Notes: generated by a model not told the origin, from the letters alone. Shown: positions 25,698 through 35,059, counted from the first letter of the stretch. The stretch: DNA of 64,000 bases from Fimbriimonadaceae bacterium (GCA_025455775.1 JALOLT010000007.1:30832-94831); one strand, 5' to 3'. Program-made: numbers and translations.

Positions 25698-25788
25698 CGA
25701 AAAAACGAAAAACCCGACTCCTAAGAGATCCCCTGAGATTCCCCGCCGCGTGCGGATCTCGGTCACGACACCCGTGACGATCTCTGCA

Positions 25789-26757
25789 TCAGACAGAGCT
25801 TCCTCCACCGACCCCTTCGCGATCCAGACGAATGAGGACGATCTCCGCCTCTAAACCAGGCGAACGGAGGTGAGCGTGGCCCGGCAAGACAGGACGATCC
25901 GTCCCTGCCACCGTATGAACAACACCGGAACATCGAAGCACCGATTCCAAGAAGGCATCCCTGGCAATCGACCTCGTGTCATCTTCTATCTTGGCCCTAG
26001 CCTCTTCGGTCGCCCAGCCCAATCCAACGATCCCAAGAAGGTTCTCGGTTCCCGCCCTCATCTCCCTCTCCTGACCTCCCCCCACCAGCAATGGCTTTAC
26101 CTTTGTCCCACCCCTCACATAAAGAGCCCCGACCCCCTTGGGGCCATGAATTTTGTGGGCACTGACGTTCACCAGGTCTGCCCCGATGGAGTCCACTGTC
26201 CAATATCCTGGGAAAGTTTGAACGCAATCACAGTGGAACAAAGCCCCTGCGTCGCGGCACACTTCGGCAATCTCCGTTACTGGGTTAATGACCCCTGTCT
26301 CGTTGTTGCCATGCATCACGCTCACCATCAAGACCTCTTCATCAAGCAGCTTGCTTACGTCAGCCACTGAGATTGAGCCATCACGGTTCGCAGGAATCAA
26401 AACCACCTGAAAACCAAGTCCTGCGAGGACTTCTTGACAATGGAGCACACAATGGTGCTCCGTCGCTCCCAAAAGAACTTTCTTTCGGCTCCCGTCTCTG
26501 GCAGCCCAAGCCACCCCAAGAATGGCCTGGTTTGCTGCCTCCGTTCCACTCGAGGTGAAGACGACTTCCCCAAAGAGGCAACCCAGGGCGTTGCTCACCT
26601 GCTCTCGCGCCAAGTCAATGAGCTGCTTAGCCTGACGGCCGTCATGGTGCAAACTGCTCGGATTTCCGTCCATCTGCCCCAAAGCCTCCTGCATCATCCC
26701 CAAAACTCCAAGGGACAAAGGGGTTGTGGCAGCGTGGTCGAGATAGATGCGCTTCAT
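25789..26757 (-). pseudogene. Cysteine desulfurase (NifS/IscS-like) lacking the active-site Cys loop
   Basis: The protein begins IYLDHAATTPLS and has FTSSGTEAANQAIL, ATEHHCVLHC, HGNNETGVINPV, FHCDCVQTFP, the PLP-lysine motif SAHKIHGPKG and the RAGTENLLGIVGLG signature. It is thus a class V aminotransferase fold desulfurase that would mobilise sulfur from cysteine. It stops at 322 residues, just where the mobile catalytic loop (SSGSAC...) should follow IRLDREGV. In the +1 frame a family-like tail (SVEEALSDAEIVTGVVTEIR) continues at once. I infer an out-of-frame deletion of about 35-45 codons that removed the catalytic Cys. A sequencing or assembly error is the alternative. Confidence 0.75.
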
Positions 26758-26761
26758 AAGC

Positions 26762-28231
26762 CTAAATCAAAGTCAAGCAAAAGAGAAGCAAGATCAGAAC
26801 CCCATTGTGGATTGCATGAACGATGATCGCTGGGAGAAGAGACGTCGTCCGAATCATCCCGTAGGCCATCATCGCCCCAAGCGTCGCCAATCCAATCGCA
26901 GCAATCGGCCCCTGGGGGTGGATCAGAGCGAAGAGCAGAGACGACACAATGACTCCCCACAAGGGCGAAGCGAACTTCTTGGCCAGAGCCGGAGCCAGGA
27001 ATCCGCGAAAGGCAAGCTCTTCCCAAACTGGGGCTACTATCGCTGCCGTCACAAATATCGCGATAAAGGTGAGGGGCGAAGATTCCGAGGTCACAAGATC
27101 TTGAACCGGGTGGCCAGGACCCTGACCAAAGCGACTCGTCAAGAAACCGACGATCCCCAAGGCGACCGCCGCGACAGGAACCATCGCGCAGTAATAAAGG
27201 AGACCTTGCAGAACCTGCTTACCCCAGTCCTTCCTCTCACCCATCACCAAGGTCAGGGGATCGCTAAATCCGAAGATTGGAAAGCGGGCGATGAGAGTAT
27301 AGGCGACTGCGCAGAAGCCGAGACCAGCCAGAGCCATAAAGAGAGGAGCCAAGCTGGGAGCAGCCAAGGCAAAGGGTGCAACCAAACCAGAAGAGAGAAA
27401 AAATCCCACGATGAGCAGGATCGCGCGCAAAGCCCACCTTTCACTATCCCCAAGGCTGGGAGGAATCCATGGCCAGCTCCCAACTCGCCAGGTCCCAGAC
27501 GCCTTTTTGGAGATGGCGATGCCCCAATAGACAAGCCCTGCAACAAATGCAGTACCAAGAAACCCGAACAGCAAAAAGAGTGCAACGAAATACTGAGGCC
27601 GAACCAAGGGCGAATAGGGATCTCGCGCCGACTGAGCCCTGAGGGCCTGGCTCGCGAGCATCCTACCGTAATAGTCAGAACTCTTCAACGCTTGGATCTG
27701 CTCAGGTGTGACTTCCCTCCCACGACCATTCGCGAGGAGCAGGCTCGCTCGATTTACCTCTTTTTCGCTCTTTGCCAGCTCCTTTTTGGCAGATTCCGCA
27801 ACTGGGGCCTTCAATTCCAGACTGAGGGCAACGAGGGCTCGTGCCTCCCCGCGATTCTCAACCCCGTTCTTTAACATGTCCTTCTTCGCCTTATCCAGAA
27901 CGGCCAAGATCTGCTCCTGGCCAGCACGTGCGGCTGGCTGGTTTGCCGTCTGAGGCGATAAGGAGAATTGCCAGGCATTGAGCCAAGTCTGCATCATCGC
28001 CAGCTTGACCTCGCTTTGGTGCTTTCTGGCTTCGCGGCTGACCTCTTGGTTCGAACTGGTTCTGGCAGTGGGAGACTCTGGAGCAACTGCCCCCACCGTT
28101 GCCTGGAGAATCAGGAGCCCAAAGATGCCGTAGAGCACCCACCACACCCAGGGCCGACGAGGAGCCCTTCCGAGTTCATCTCTGCCACTGAGGATCGGGG
28201 GGGGAACGATTGGCTCCTCGTACTCGCTCAT
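26762..28231 (-). CDS. CPBP-family intramembrane metalloprotease (CAAX protease/Abi)
   Basis: The 489-residue protein has an N-terminal membrane anchor (WWVLYGIFGLLILQATVGAV), a long helical extracytoplasmic segment (about 75-190) and then a C-terminal CPBP domain of about eight helices. Catalytic motifs are EELAFRGFL (EExxxR), FALIHPQG and HAIHNG. Family members cleave prenylated proteins or peptides, or act in immunity and bacteriocin self-protection; the substrate here is unknown. ATG 28231 is chosen with GGAAGGAG just upstream, although the spacing is short. ATG 28243 is an alternative. The desulfurase gene follows 4 bp after its stop. Confidence 0.85.
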   Translation of the reverse strand: MSEYEEPIVPPPILSGRDELGRAPRRPWVWWVLYGIFGLLILQATVGAVAPESPTARTSSNQEVSREARKHQSEVKLAMMQTWLNAWQFSLSPQTANQPAARAGQEQILAVLDKAKKDMLKNGVENRGEARALVALSLELKAPVAESAKKELAKSEKEVNRASLLLANGRGREVTPEQIQALKSSDYYGRMLASQALRAQSARDPYSPLVRPQYFVALFLLFGFLGTAFVAGLVYWGIAISKKASGTWRVGSWPWIPPSLGDSERWALRAILLIVGFFLSSGLVAPFALAAPSLAPLFMALAGLGFCAVAYTLIARFPIFGFSDPLTLVMGERKDWGKQVLQGLLYYCAMVPVAAVALGIVGFLTSRFGQGPGHPVQDLVTSESSPLTFIAIFVTAAIVAPVWEELAFRGFLAPALAKKFASPLWGVIVSSLLFALIHPQGPIAAIGLATLGAMMAYGMIRTTSLLPAIIVHAIHNGVLILLLFCLTLI

Positions 28232-28303
28232 CTCTCCTTCCATTAACGCAGAATCGAAGAGGTTTCTGCCTGAATTCAGACGCAAAAAGGTCCAATTCAG
28301 GCG

Positions 28304-28309
28304 TATAAT
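28304..28309 (+). promoter_or_regulatory. Perfect -10 box (TATAAT) of dinB, leaderless
   Basis: TATAAT lies 7 bp before the GTG start, so the transcript should begin at the start codon. Two direct repeats AATTCAGRCG, at about 28273 and 28294, lie just upstream, one abutting the -10 box. They could be an operator (for instance for a damage regulator), although no known SOS box sequence is matched. Confidence 0.65.
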
Positions 28310-28316
28310 TAAGACA

Positions 28317-29621
28317 GTGGTAGACAAAGTACGACTGAAAGATCCTTTAGGAGATAGGCCGCTCCGCGTCCTGTTTTTGGATCTCAACAGCTACTTTGCC
28401 AGTGTCGAACAGGCAGAATCCCCCGAGCTCAGAGGAAGACCGGTGGGGGTCGCAGCAACGCCTGGGGACTCTGCCACGATCATCGCAGCAAGCTACGAAG
28501 CAAAGGCCTTTGGGGTCAAGACTGGCACCAAAGTGGGAGACGCGCGGAGGATGTGCTCGGACATCGTGATCTGTCCCGCTCGTCCACAAGTCTATGTCGC
28601 CTATCACAAACGAATTCTGTCCGTGCTCGAGAATGTCTTGCCGATCGATAAGGTCTGCTCGATCGACGAAATGAGGTTTCGCCTTTTGGGGGACGAGACC
28701 TTGCCAGAGAGAGCGAAAGAGACTGCCTATGTGATGAAGAGACTGCTGAAAACGGAGGTCGGGGAGAATCTGACCTGCAACATCGGCATCGCTCCAAACG
28801 CCTTTTTGGCAAAACTCGCGACGGAATTCCACAAACCAGATGGCCTGACAGTCTTGACGAAGGAGGACTTGCCGGAGCGACTGATGGGACTCCCCCTCAC
28901 GACCTATCCAGGGATCAACGTAAAGATGGAGGCTCGCCTCGTGGCAGCTGGTATCACCAACTCCCGGGCCCTTGTCACTGCGACCTTGCCGGAGCTGCGC
29001 CGCGCTTTCGGGGGGATCATCGGCGAAAGATGGTGGTACATGCTCAAAGGCTACGACGTGGACAGCCAGAGCGAAGGGGGGAAGAGCCTCGGCCACAGCC
29101 ATGTCCTCGCCCCCGAGTTTCGAACGGATGAGGGCTGCCGGGAAGTGATGCTCAGACTAATTGCGAAAGCCTGTGCGAGGCTGCGGGCCAACCACTACTG
29201 GGCTGAGAAAGTGAGTTTCTCGGTGAAAGGGATGAAGCGTAGCTGGGCTACAGAGGTCTCTCTGCCTCCCACCCAAGACACGATCACAATAACCGACCAT
29301 TTTTTGAAAGCATGGGAAAAGCGGAGTTTCTCTGCCCCCCTCAAGGCCTCTGTCACCTTCACCCACCTGAAGCCAGATGCTGGGGTGACACCTTCCCTCT
29401 TCGAAGATACGAAACCCCAAGAGGAGCTCAGCCGAGCCCTTGATCACGTCAACCAGAAGTACGGCAAGAATTCGATCTTCTTGGCAGGCCTTTCCCGGGC
29501 TAAGGATACTGCCAGCGAAAAGATCGCCTTTAACAAAACCTGGCTCTTTAGCGAAGGCAAAGGCGACCACGAGGAGGTGAACTCCCGAACAGGAAAACCC
29601 TTTTTTCCTCTCGAGGATTAG
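28317..29621 (+). CDS. Y-family DNA polymerase (DinB/UmuC type)
   Basis: The 434-residue translesion polymerase has FLDLNSYFASVEQAESPELRGRPVGV (metal Asp), AASYEAKAFGVKTG and CSIDEMRFRL (catalytic Asp-Glu). It also has a helix-hairpin-helix region (LTTYPGINVKMEARLVAAGI) and a little-finger domain. The 'DLNSYF' motif resembles UmuC more than DinB ('DxDxFF'). The GTG start at 28317 follows a TATAAT by 7 bp, so leaderless expression is likely. It is divergent from the CPBP protease gene, sharing about 85 bp of promoter DNA. Confidence 0.9.
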   Translation: MVDKVRLKDPLGDRPLRVLFLDLNSYFASVEQAESPELRGRPVGVAATPGDSATIIAASYEAKAFGVKTGTKVGDARRMCSDIVICPARPQVYVAYHKRILSVLENVLPIDKVCSIDEMRFRLLGDETLPERAKETAYVMKRLLKTEVGENLTCNIGIAPNAFLAKLATEFHKPDGLTVLTKEDLPERLMGLPLTTYPGINVKMEARLVAAGITNSRALVTATLPELRRAFGGIIGERWWYMLKGYDVDSQSEGGKSLGHSHVLAPEFRTDEGCREVMLRLIAKACARLRANHYWAEKVSFSVKGMKRSWATEVSLPPTQDTITITDHFLKAWEKRSFSAPLKASVTFTHLKPDAGVTPSLFEDTKPQEELSRALDHVNQKYGKNSIFLAGLSRAKDTASEKIAFNKTWLFSEGKGDHEEVNSRTGKPFFPLED

Positions 29622-29636
29622 GAGACCCGAAACGAG

Positions 29637-30455
29637 TTATTGATCTTGAGCGGACGAGCCACGAAGTCTCTTGGATTTTCGTCCAGCGATAATCCCTTTG
29701 TCGTGATCCTTCATCCGGTTTCGCAACACTTGTTGCATAAACAGAAACTCCTCTCTCACATCTTTCGGCAACTCATACTTTAGCAAGGTTGAAAGGTATT
29801 CATCGGCAGCTTCAAGATCTTTTCTGGTATGGGTGTAAAAATATCTCTTTGAATAACCATGGTATAAAAAACTGAAGCCAACCCGATCCCGAGGAAGTTC
29901 CTTTCGCAGTTGAGATCCAAAAGAAATTAACTCGTTCGTCGCATCGAATGAGCCTTCATAAAGGAGACTCACCCGAAAAAAGCGGAGAGCTTCAGGATCA
30001 TGCTTCCCGTATCTGAGCATCTCTCTCGCCAGTCTGACGCTCGTCTGATCAAATGAAATATGATTTAAAAGTATTCTGTTCGTAAGGAATTTGAGATAAT
30101 TGAGGGGAATTGTTCCCTTCATAATCCTTTGGTAAACAGTTGTGACCAGTTCTTCTTCCTCAAGGGTAAAGCCACGACGTTTTGCCATACTGGAATGGTA
30201 GACAATTACAAAAGACATCTTGTCTTCGAGACTCGCTTGATCCTTTAGAGCCAAATTCTTGAGTTGTCGGAATTGCTCCTCATTACGGTACTCGAGGGAA
30301 GCGATTCGTTCCAGGCCTGGCTTCTCCGGCCCAATCCGAGTTTCACGGAAAGAGATGTAGGGTTGTTTCAAGTCATAAGGCCAACGCAACTTGTGATTCT
30401 CCCTCGTTGGCCCAAACAGGGCAAAAACCAAAATCATCTGGGCTGTACTAATCAT
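29637..30455 (-). CDS. Hypothetical protein, possibly exported
   Basis: The 272-residue protein starts with a moderately hydrophobic leader (MISTAQMILVFALFGPT) that could be a signal peptide. The remainder is helical and rich in charged residues, with repeat-like pairs such as RLAREMLRYGKHDPEALRFF and KDLEAADEYLSTLLKYE that suggest a TPR-like solenoid. No family is recognised. Its start overlaps the stop of the gene upstream (ATGA), so the two are coupled. Confidence 0.6.
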   Translation of the reverse strand: MISTAQMILVFALFGPTRENHKLRWPYDLKQPYISFRETRIGPEKPGLERIASLEYRNEEQFRQLKNLALKDQASLEDKMSFVIVYHSSMAKRRGFTLEEEELVTTVYQRIMKGTIPLNYLKFLTNRILLNHISFDQTSVRLAREMLRYGKHDPEALRFFRVSLLYEGSFDATNELISFGSQLRKELPRDRVGFSFLYHGYSKRYFYTHTRKDLEAADEYLSTLLKYELPKDVREEFLFMQQVLRNRMKDHDKGIIAGRKSKRLRGSSAQDQ

Positions 30456-30841
30456 TGCAGAACGCTGTCCCCCGCATGGAAAAATCTTCCTGCTCCCATT
30501 CGCGCCTCTGTAAACTGCTGAAAGTCAAAGAGAGTTTGCCCAACATAACCAGACTCTGCAGAATACTCCGAAAACTCCCAGCGGGTGGTTTTAACTCCTC
30601 TTCCCCAACGGAGATAAAAGCGATAGTTGGCGATCTCTGGGTCATTAGGATCTGGCTCCCTTATACTATAAGGACTAGCCATGGCATCGCTCCACGAAAT
30701 GCCAATTGTCTCATTTGGCACTTCTACAAAGCTGAGGAGCGTTTGGGCGACACCACAGATTACTGCTACAACATATCCATAGGGTGGATAAAATGTAGCT
30801 ATAACCGCATCAGCGCCTTGTGATCCTTCGAACTCATGCAT
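30452..30841 (-). CDS. Hypothetical protein
   Basis: The 129-residue protein (ATG 30841, preceded by AGGGGAAGAG) contains a hydrophobic segment (VVAVICGVAQTLLSFV) followed by a polar region with many aromatic residues (NYRFYLRWGRGVKTTRWEFSEYSAESGYVG). No domain is recognised. A longer frame would extend into mgtE coding sequence and is not preferred. It lies 25 bp after the mgtE stop and is coupled to the next gene, so the three may form one transcript. Confidence 0.55.
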   Translation of the reverse strand: MHEFEGSQGADAVIATFYPPYGYVVAVICGVAQTLLSFVEVPNETIGISWSDAMASPYSIREPDPNDPEIANYRFYLRWGRGVKTTRWEFSEYSAESGYVGQTLFDFQQFTEARMGAGRFFHAGDSVLQ

Positions 30842-30866
30842 CTCTTCCCCTAAAAACCTTCCACCT

Positions 30867-32231
30867 TTAAACCACTCGCAACATGCGGTGGGCGATTTCG
30901 AAATATATGATAAGCCCCGTCGCATCGACAAACGTCGTGATAAAGGGGGCACTCATCACGGCTGGGTCGATCTTGAGTTTCTTTGCCGCCAAGGGAAGCA
31001 TCGACCCGATCGTTCCCGCCCAAAGGATAATCGCCGGCAAGGCAAACATAATCGTCAAGCTTAAGTCAAGTGGAGTGTTCCACCCAAACCTCGCCCTCGC
31101 GAAGCCAGCCAAACCCAAGAGAAGTCCCACGAGCAAAGCAGTGACCACCTCGCGCCTCATCACCACCCACCAATCTCCGAAGGTAATCTCTTCGAGAGCC
31201 AAGGCGCGGGTGATGGTCGTCGTGACCTGGGAACCACTGTTCCCTCCAGCCCCAATGAGCAAGGGGATGAAATAGGTCAGGGGCGAAAGGGCCAGATCAT
31301 CCATCTGTTGGCCATAGTGCCTCATCACCATCCCGGTCATGGTTTCCGCCACAAAGAGGCCAAGCAGCCAAGGAGTGCGACGCTTAACCAGATCCCAGAT
31401 CGAAAGGGACAGATAGCTTTCCACCCGCCCCGAAACTGCCCCCAAAGCGAGGACGTCCTGTGTTTCCGCGTCCCGCAAGACCTCCTGGGCATCGTCTCCC
31501 GTGAAGAGTCCCACCATCTGACCTTGGGAATTCAACACTGGCAGGGCGTAAAAGCCGTAGCGGGCCATCCTCCTGGCTGCTTCTTCGGCAGATTCTTCGC
31601 CTTCTGCCGTCACCAGGTCGTCATTCATAATCTCGCCTGCTTCGGTCGAGGGTTCGACGCGGAGTGCCTTTCGGAGACTAAAAACGCCGAGCAACACCCG
31701 GTTCGGGCTCAAGACATAGATGTCATTAATGGACTCGTACTTACTCGAGCTTGCCTTGCGCAGATCCTCGAGAACCTCCGCCATGGTGGTTGAGGGAGAC
31801 ACCTCAAAGAACATCTCGGTCATCAGGCGTCCGACGGAATCTTCGGGATAAGCTAGAAGGCGACGAATTTCCCGCGCGTCCTCGTCGGGTATGACCTCCA
31901 AAAGATCATCGAACTTGTCCTCCCCCAGCTCTTCCCGTAAGTCCACGGCATCGTCCATCGGGAGAACATCCAGGTAGAGGGCGATGACCTCATCTGGCAT
32001 GTGTTTGATGACTGCCTTCGCAGTGGATGTGGGGGCTTCGGTGAGAATTGTGGCAGCATGCAGCGGCTCAAGCTGCATCAGGAGATCAGCTGCTTCTTCT
32101 GGTTCGACTCTCTGAATCGCTCCCGCGAGATCCTCTGGCCTTTCGTCGCCGAACTCTTCCTGAACCTCACTCTTAGAGCGGAATTGGGTGAGACTGCGGA
32201 TTCTCTCTGCGAGCAATAGAATGGGGTTCAT
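30867..32231 (-). CDS. mgtE: MgtE-family magnesium transporter
   Basis: At 454 residues it shows all MgtE domains. The N-terminal superhelical domain covers about 25-130 (e.g. VEPEEAADLLMQLEPLHAATIL). The tandem CBS domains cover about 135-255 (e.g. YPEDSVGRLMTEM, GVFSLRKALRVEP, ALPVLNSQGQMVGLFT). Five C-terminal membrane helices include the pore motif region LIGAGGNSGSQVTTTITRALA and PLAAKKLKIDPAVMSAPFITTFVDATGL. It gates Mg2+ uptake by cytosolic Mg2+ sensing through the N and CBS domains. No M-box leader is apparent in the 120 bp upstream. Confidence 0.96.
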   Translation of the reverse strand: MNPILLLAERIRSLTQFRSKSEVQEEFGDERPEDLAGAIQRVEPEEAADLLMQLEPLHAATILTEAPTSTAKAVIKHMPDEVIALYLDVLPMDDAVDLREELGEDKFDDLLEVIPDEDAREIRRLLAYPEDSVGRLMTEMFFEVSPSTTMAEVLEDLRKASSSKYESINDIYVLSPNRVLLGVFSLRKALRVEPSTEAGEIMNDDLVTAEGEESAEEAARRMARYGFYALPVLNSQGQMVGLFTGDDAQEVLRDAETQDVLALGAVSGRVESYLSLSIWDLVKRRTPWLLGLFVAETMTGMVMRHYGQQMDDLALSPLTYFIPLLIGAGGNSGSQVTTTITRALALEEITFGDWWVVMRREVVTALLVGLLLGLAGFARARFGWNTPLDLSLTIMFALPAIILWAGTIGSMLPLAAKKLKIDPAVMSAPFITTFVDATGLIIYFEIAHRMLRVV

Positions 32232-32342
32232 CGGCAGTCTGGCTCCTATGGGTTCAGTGTACCAATCCTTAAAGACTGTCCACTAGCCTTTCGTTGGGTG
32301 TCTTGCGCCATATCTTGGCTTCTTCGGCGAGCCATCTTCCGT

Positions 32343-32348
32343 TATAAT
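32343..32348 (+). promoter_or_regulatory. Perfect -10 box (TATAAT) of AI-2E transporter gene, leaderless
   Basis: TATAAT ends 7 bp before the ATG at 32356, the same spacing as in dinB. No canonical -35 is seen at 17 bp upstream. Confidence 0.6.
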
Positions 32349-32355
32349 CGTTTGC

Positions 32356-33558
32356 ATGAACGGATGGCGAATCGTGCTGTGGGTGGCAATTGTGGCTGCC
32401 ATCCTTGGCTTCTTTTGGGCTGTCCGTACAGTTCTCCTCCCTTTTTTAGTGGCCTGGTTGATCGCAGTCCTGCTAGAGCCAGTGGTAAGGAAGCTGCGCT
32501 TAAAAGGGATGCAGAGGGCACCGGCTGTGTTTTTCATCACAGGGGTGTTCTTCCTGATTACTGGCACCTTAATCGTCCTCGCGATTCCGCGGATGACCGC
32601 CCAAGGTTCCGAATTGCGGACTCAGGTTCAGGGTCTGGTAGACCGTCTCGCCCAAGAGTCAGCGACCGACAATCCCTTTTTGCGGTGGAATCCCGTCGCG
32701 AAGGCTCAGCCACCAGGGCCCCTGGCTTTTGTTGACAACATCCTAGAACAGGGTCGCCCCCTTTTGGAAGTCGCTGGACAACCCACAACCCGCCGGGGAC
32801 TTTTGCAGCAATATGTGGAGCCTTATCGTGAAGAAATCGCCAAAGGAATTCAGGGCTTCTTTAACGGATTCATCGGGATCGTTGGGGCGGCTGCCAGCCA
32901 GGTATTTCTTTATGCGTTTGTGCCTCTCTTTGTCCTCTTTATCCTCTTAGACCTTGAGAACTTTCGCGTGAGGATGCGCACCTGGATTCCCAACTCGATT
33001 CGGGCCAGTACCATATCAGTGTTGACAGATGTTGGGGATGTCTTTAAAAGATACTTACGCGGCATTTTGCTAAACATCACCATTTATGGCGCAGTAGTGA
33101 CGGTCGTTTTCGTCGCGATGGGGGCTCCCTATGCCTTCTTGATGGCACTACTCGCTGCCGCGCTCTATCTCATTCCTATTTTGGGTGGATTGATTGCGAC
33201 CATCACCTTGATCGTCATCACAGGTTTGAGCGGTGTCAATCAGATTTACGGCTTTACCCTGCCCTCATCTTGGCACTTTGCAATCCTCCTAGCCCTTGTG
33301 TTCTTCGTGATTAACGTCACCTGGGATACTCTCGTGACACCGCGGGTAGTGGGGAAAGCAGTTGACCTCCACCCCTTGGTTGCGATGTTTGTCGTCTTCT
33401 CTGGCGGAGCACTCTTCGGGCTTCCGGGAATGATGATCGCCTATCCCTTGGCCGGGTCAATCAAGGTCACCTTAAATCGCCTCCTGAGGGTCGCGAACGC
33501 CCCCAACCAGGAGGCATTGGCTTTGCCTGCCGTCCCTCTGCGCCACCGATCCAGCTAA
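32356..33558 (+). CDS. AI-2E family (PerM-like) membrane transporter
   Basis: The 400-residue polytopic membrane protein fits the AI-2E/PerM family. Paired N-terminal helices (VLWVAIVAAILGFFWAVRTVLLPFLVAWLIAVLLEPVV; fewer than 20 residues are diagnostic, GFFWAVRTVLLPFL) are followed by an extracytoplasmic loop. A C-terminal set of helices has PYAFLMALLAAALYLIPILGG and DLHPLVAMFVVFSGGALFG, the conserved family end. Members export autoinducer-2 or act as Na+/H+ antiporters; the substrate here is not known. The -10 box suggests a leaderless mRNA. Confidence 0.88.
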   Translation: MNGWRIVLWVAIVAAILGFFWAVRTVLLPFLVAWLIAVLLEPVVRKLRLKGMQRAPAVFFITGVFFLITGTLIVLAIPRMTAQGSELRTQVQGLVDRLAQESATDNPFLRWNPVAKAQPPGPLAFVDNILEQGRPLLEVAGQPTTRRGLLQQYVEPYREEIAKGIQGFFNGFIGIVGAAASQVFLYAFVPLFVLFILLDLENFRVRMRTWIPNSIRASTISVLTDVGDVFKRYLRGILLNITIYGAVVTVVFVAMGAPYAFLMALLAAALYLIPILGGLIATITLIVITGLSGVNQIYGFTLPSSWHFAILLALVFFVINVTWDTLVTPRVVGKAVDLHPLVAMFVVFSGGALFGLPGMMIAYPLAGSIKVTLNRLLRVANAPNQEALALPAVPLRHRSS

Positions 33559-33562
33559 CCCC

Positions 33563-34579
33563 TTACTCTTCTTCCCCCGCTTCTTCGGCTGGGGTCAGGG
33601 CTTCTTCGCGAGCAATGTGAAAGACGGCATCTCCCCTTGTCACCAAGGGGGTTCTGGTCATTCCGATCACCAAACCTTCGTAAGCAGACACAACGCTAGA
33701 ACGCTTCTTCCCATAGATATCCGTTACTGTCCCCAAAAGTTGGCCCCTCTGAATCTGGTCACCCAGTTGGATATCGTGGTGCAAGACTCCGCCCCTTTGG
33801 ACGCGGATCCAAGAGGACGAGGCAGCGACAACTGTTTCTTGTGGCTGGGGCTCTAATTCACTAGACAACATGCCAAGGTGGGACATGCAAGCGATCACCC
33901 CTTTTACTCCTACTTCCAATGACCAGTTGTCGAAGCGATGGGCCTCCCCTGCTTCGTAAACGAGCATCGGTAAGTTCATCTTTGCCGCAGTAGCGCGCAA
34001 ACTATTGGCCCGAATTCGGCTTTGAACCATCACTGGGGCGCCAAAGGCCAGGCCAAACTCACGAGTCACAGGATCATGCAAATTGCATCGAACCTGAGGC
34101 ATGTTCGTCCTGCCATCGCTTCCAGTATGAAGGTCGATTCCGTAGTCACAGTTCTTGACAATCTTTGTCATGAAGAGGAAGGCGATTTGGGAGGCTAGCG
34201 AGCCTTTCTTGGATCCGGGAAAGCTCCGATTCAGATCTCGCCGATCAGGGAGATAGCGCGAGCGAGTGAGATAGCCAAAGACATTTACGATCGGAACAGC
34301 GATGAGGGTGCCGGACAGTCCCCTCGGCTTCACTTCGTCAAGGACTCGGCGCACGATCTCAACTCCGTTGATCTCGTCGCCATGGATGGCGGCACTCACG
34401 AGCAGAGTTGGGCCAGGCTTTGACCCATGAACCACTACAACTGGCAGGCTCAAGACGGTACCAGTGGAAAGGGACGCAATGGGAATCTCAAGCGTTACCT
34501 TAGTGCCGGCCAAGATCTCTTGGTCGTGGATCAGGATCGGTTCGCGGGGGGCGGGAGAGTCTTTGCGTCGTTGGGGCAT
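33563..34579 (-). CDS. Succinylglutamate desuccinylase/aspartoacylase-family metallohydrolase
   Basis: The 338-residue protein belongs to the M14-like AstE/AspA family. Zinc and catalytic motifs are AAIHGDEINGVE (HxxE), RRDLNRSFPG and YGIDLHTGSDGR, with the general base region in LVYEAGEAHRFD. The C-terminal beta domain (WIRVQRGGVLHHDIQLGDQIQRGQLLGTVTD) is the usual hammerhead-like extension. It probably removes an acyl or amino-acid cap from a small molecule or peptide; such proteins often pair with RimK-like ligases, but none is adjacent. The secreted gene upstream ends next to its start. Confidence 0.88.
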   Translation of the reverse strand: MPQRRKDSPAPREPILIHDQEILAGTKVTLEIPIASLSTGTVLSLPVVVVHGSKPGPTLLVSAAIHGDEINGVEIVRRVLDEVKPRGLSGTLIAVPIVNVFGYLTRSRYLPDRRDLNRSFPGSKKGSLASQIAFLFMTKIVKNCDYGIDLHTGSDGRTNMPQVRCNLHDPVTREFGLAFGAPVMVQSRIRANSLRATAAKMNLPMLVYEAGEAHRFDNWSLEVGVKGVIACMSHLGMLSSELEPQPQETVVAASSSWIRVQRGGVLHHDIQLGDQIQRGQLLGTVTDIYGKKRSSVVSAYEGLVIGMTRTPLVTRGDAVFHIAREEALTPAEEAGEEE

Positions 34580-35059
34580 CTAGGGGCGCACGAGAACCAT
34601 GCGATCCATCATGGTTTTGGCAGATCCCTCGGAGAACAGACCACCCACAAAGCCGATATCGCTGGCTCCTTTCTTAACAGAGACGAATGTGTCACCCGAA
34701 TGGACGCTCACTTCAAAGACGTTTTGACGCAAAACCCATCTCATATGGTCTTCTGGCTTGGTGGAGGAGTTGGATTTAACTAGGAGTAGGTCAAACCAGT
34801 TCAGATCCCTTACGTTCGAGAAAGTGAATCGCACGACTGTTCTTTCCCCCAAGCGGCCGAACGAGCCAACTCTTGCTGTTTCGATTGCACGGAGGTGATA
34901 AAACTTTGGTGTTGAGTCGGGAACATACAGGGGGAAGCCCACTCGCTTGGCCGTTTGGCGCACAGCATCGTTTGAGAGACTCTTGGTACCAGGTTCGGGA
35001 GAAAGAAACGTCGAACCAGAAACGAGCAACGTTGTGGTAAAGCTGATCAGACCAAGCAT
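34580..35059 (-). CDS. Exported hypothetical protein
   Basis: The 159-residue protein has a signal peptide (MLGLISFTTTLLVSGSTF) and a single domain. Its pattern AVRQTAKRVGFPLYVPDSTPKFYHLRAIE with later strands (TVVRFTFSNVRDLNWFDLLLVK) resembles periplasmic DUF4367-like domains found behind anti-sigma factors. The ATG at 35059 puts the signal peptide at the very N-terminus. Its stop abuts the AstE-like start (34579), so the two are cotranscribed. The assignment is weak. Confidence 0.6.
   Translation of the reverse strand: MLGLISFTTTLLVSGSTFLSPEPGTKSLSNDAVRQTAKRVGFPLYVPDSTPKFYHLRAIETARVGSFGRLGERTVVRFTFSNVRDLNWFDLLLVKSNSSTKPEDHMRWVLRQNVFEVSVHSGDTFVSVKKGASDIGFVGGLFSEGSAKTMMDRMVLVRP

Noticed and set aside
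25776..25800. TGA directly before a TGC at the end of the desulfurase read as selenocysteine
   Set aside because: No SECIS-like hairpin follows and the downstream sequence in that frame is not family-like. An out-of-frame deletion explains the data better.
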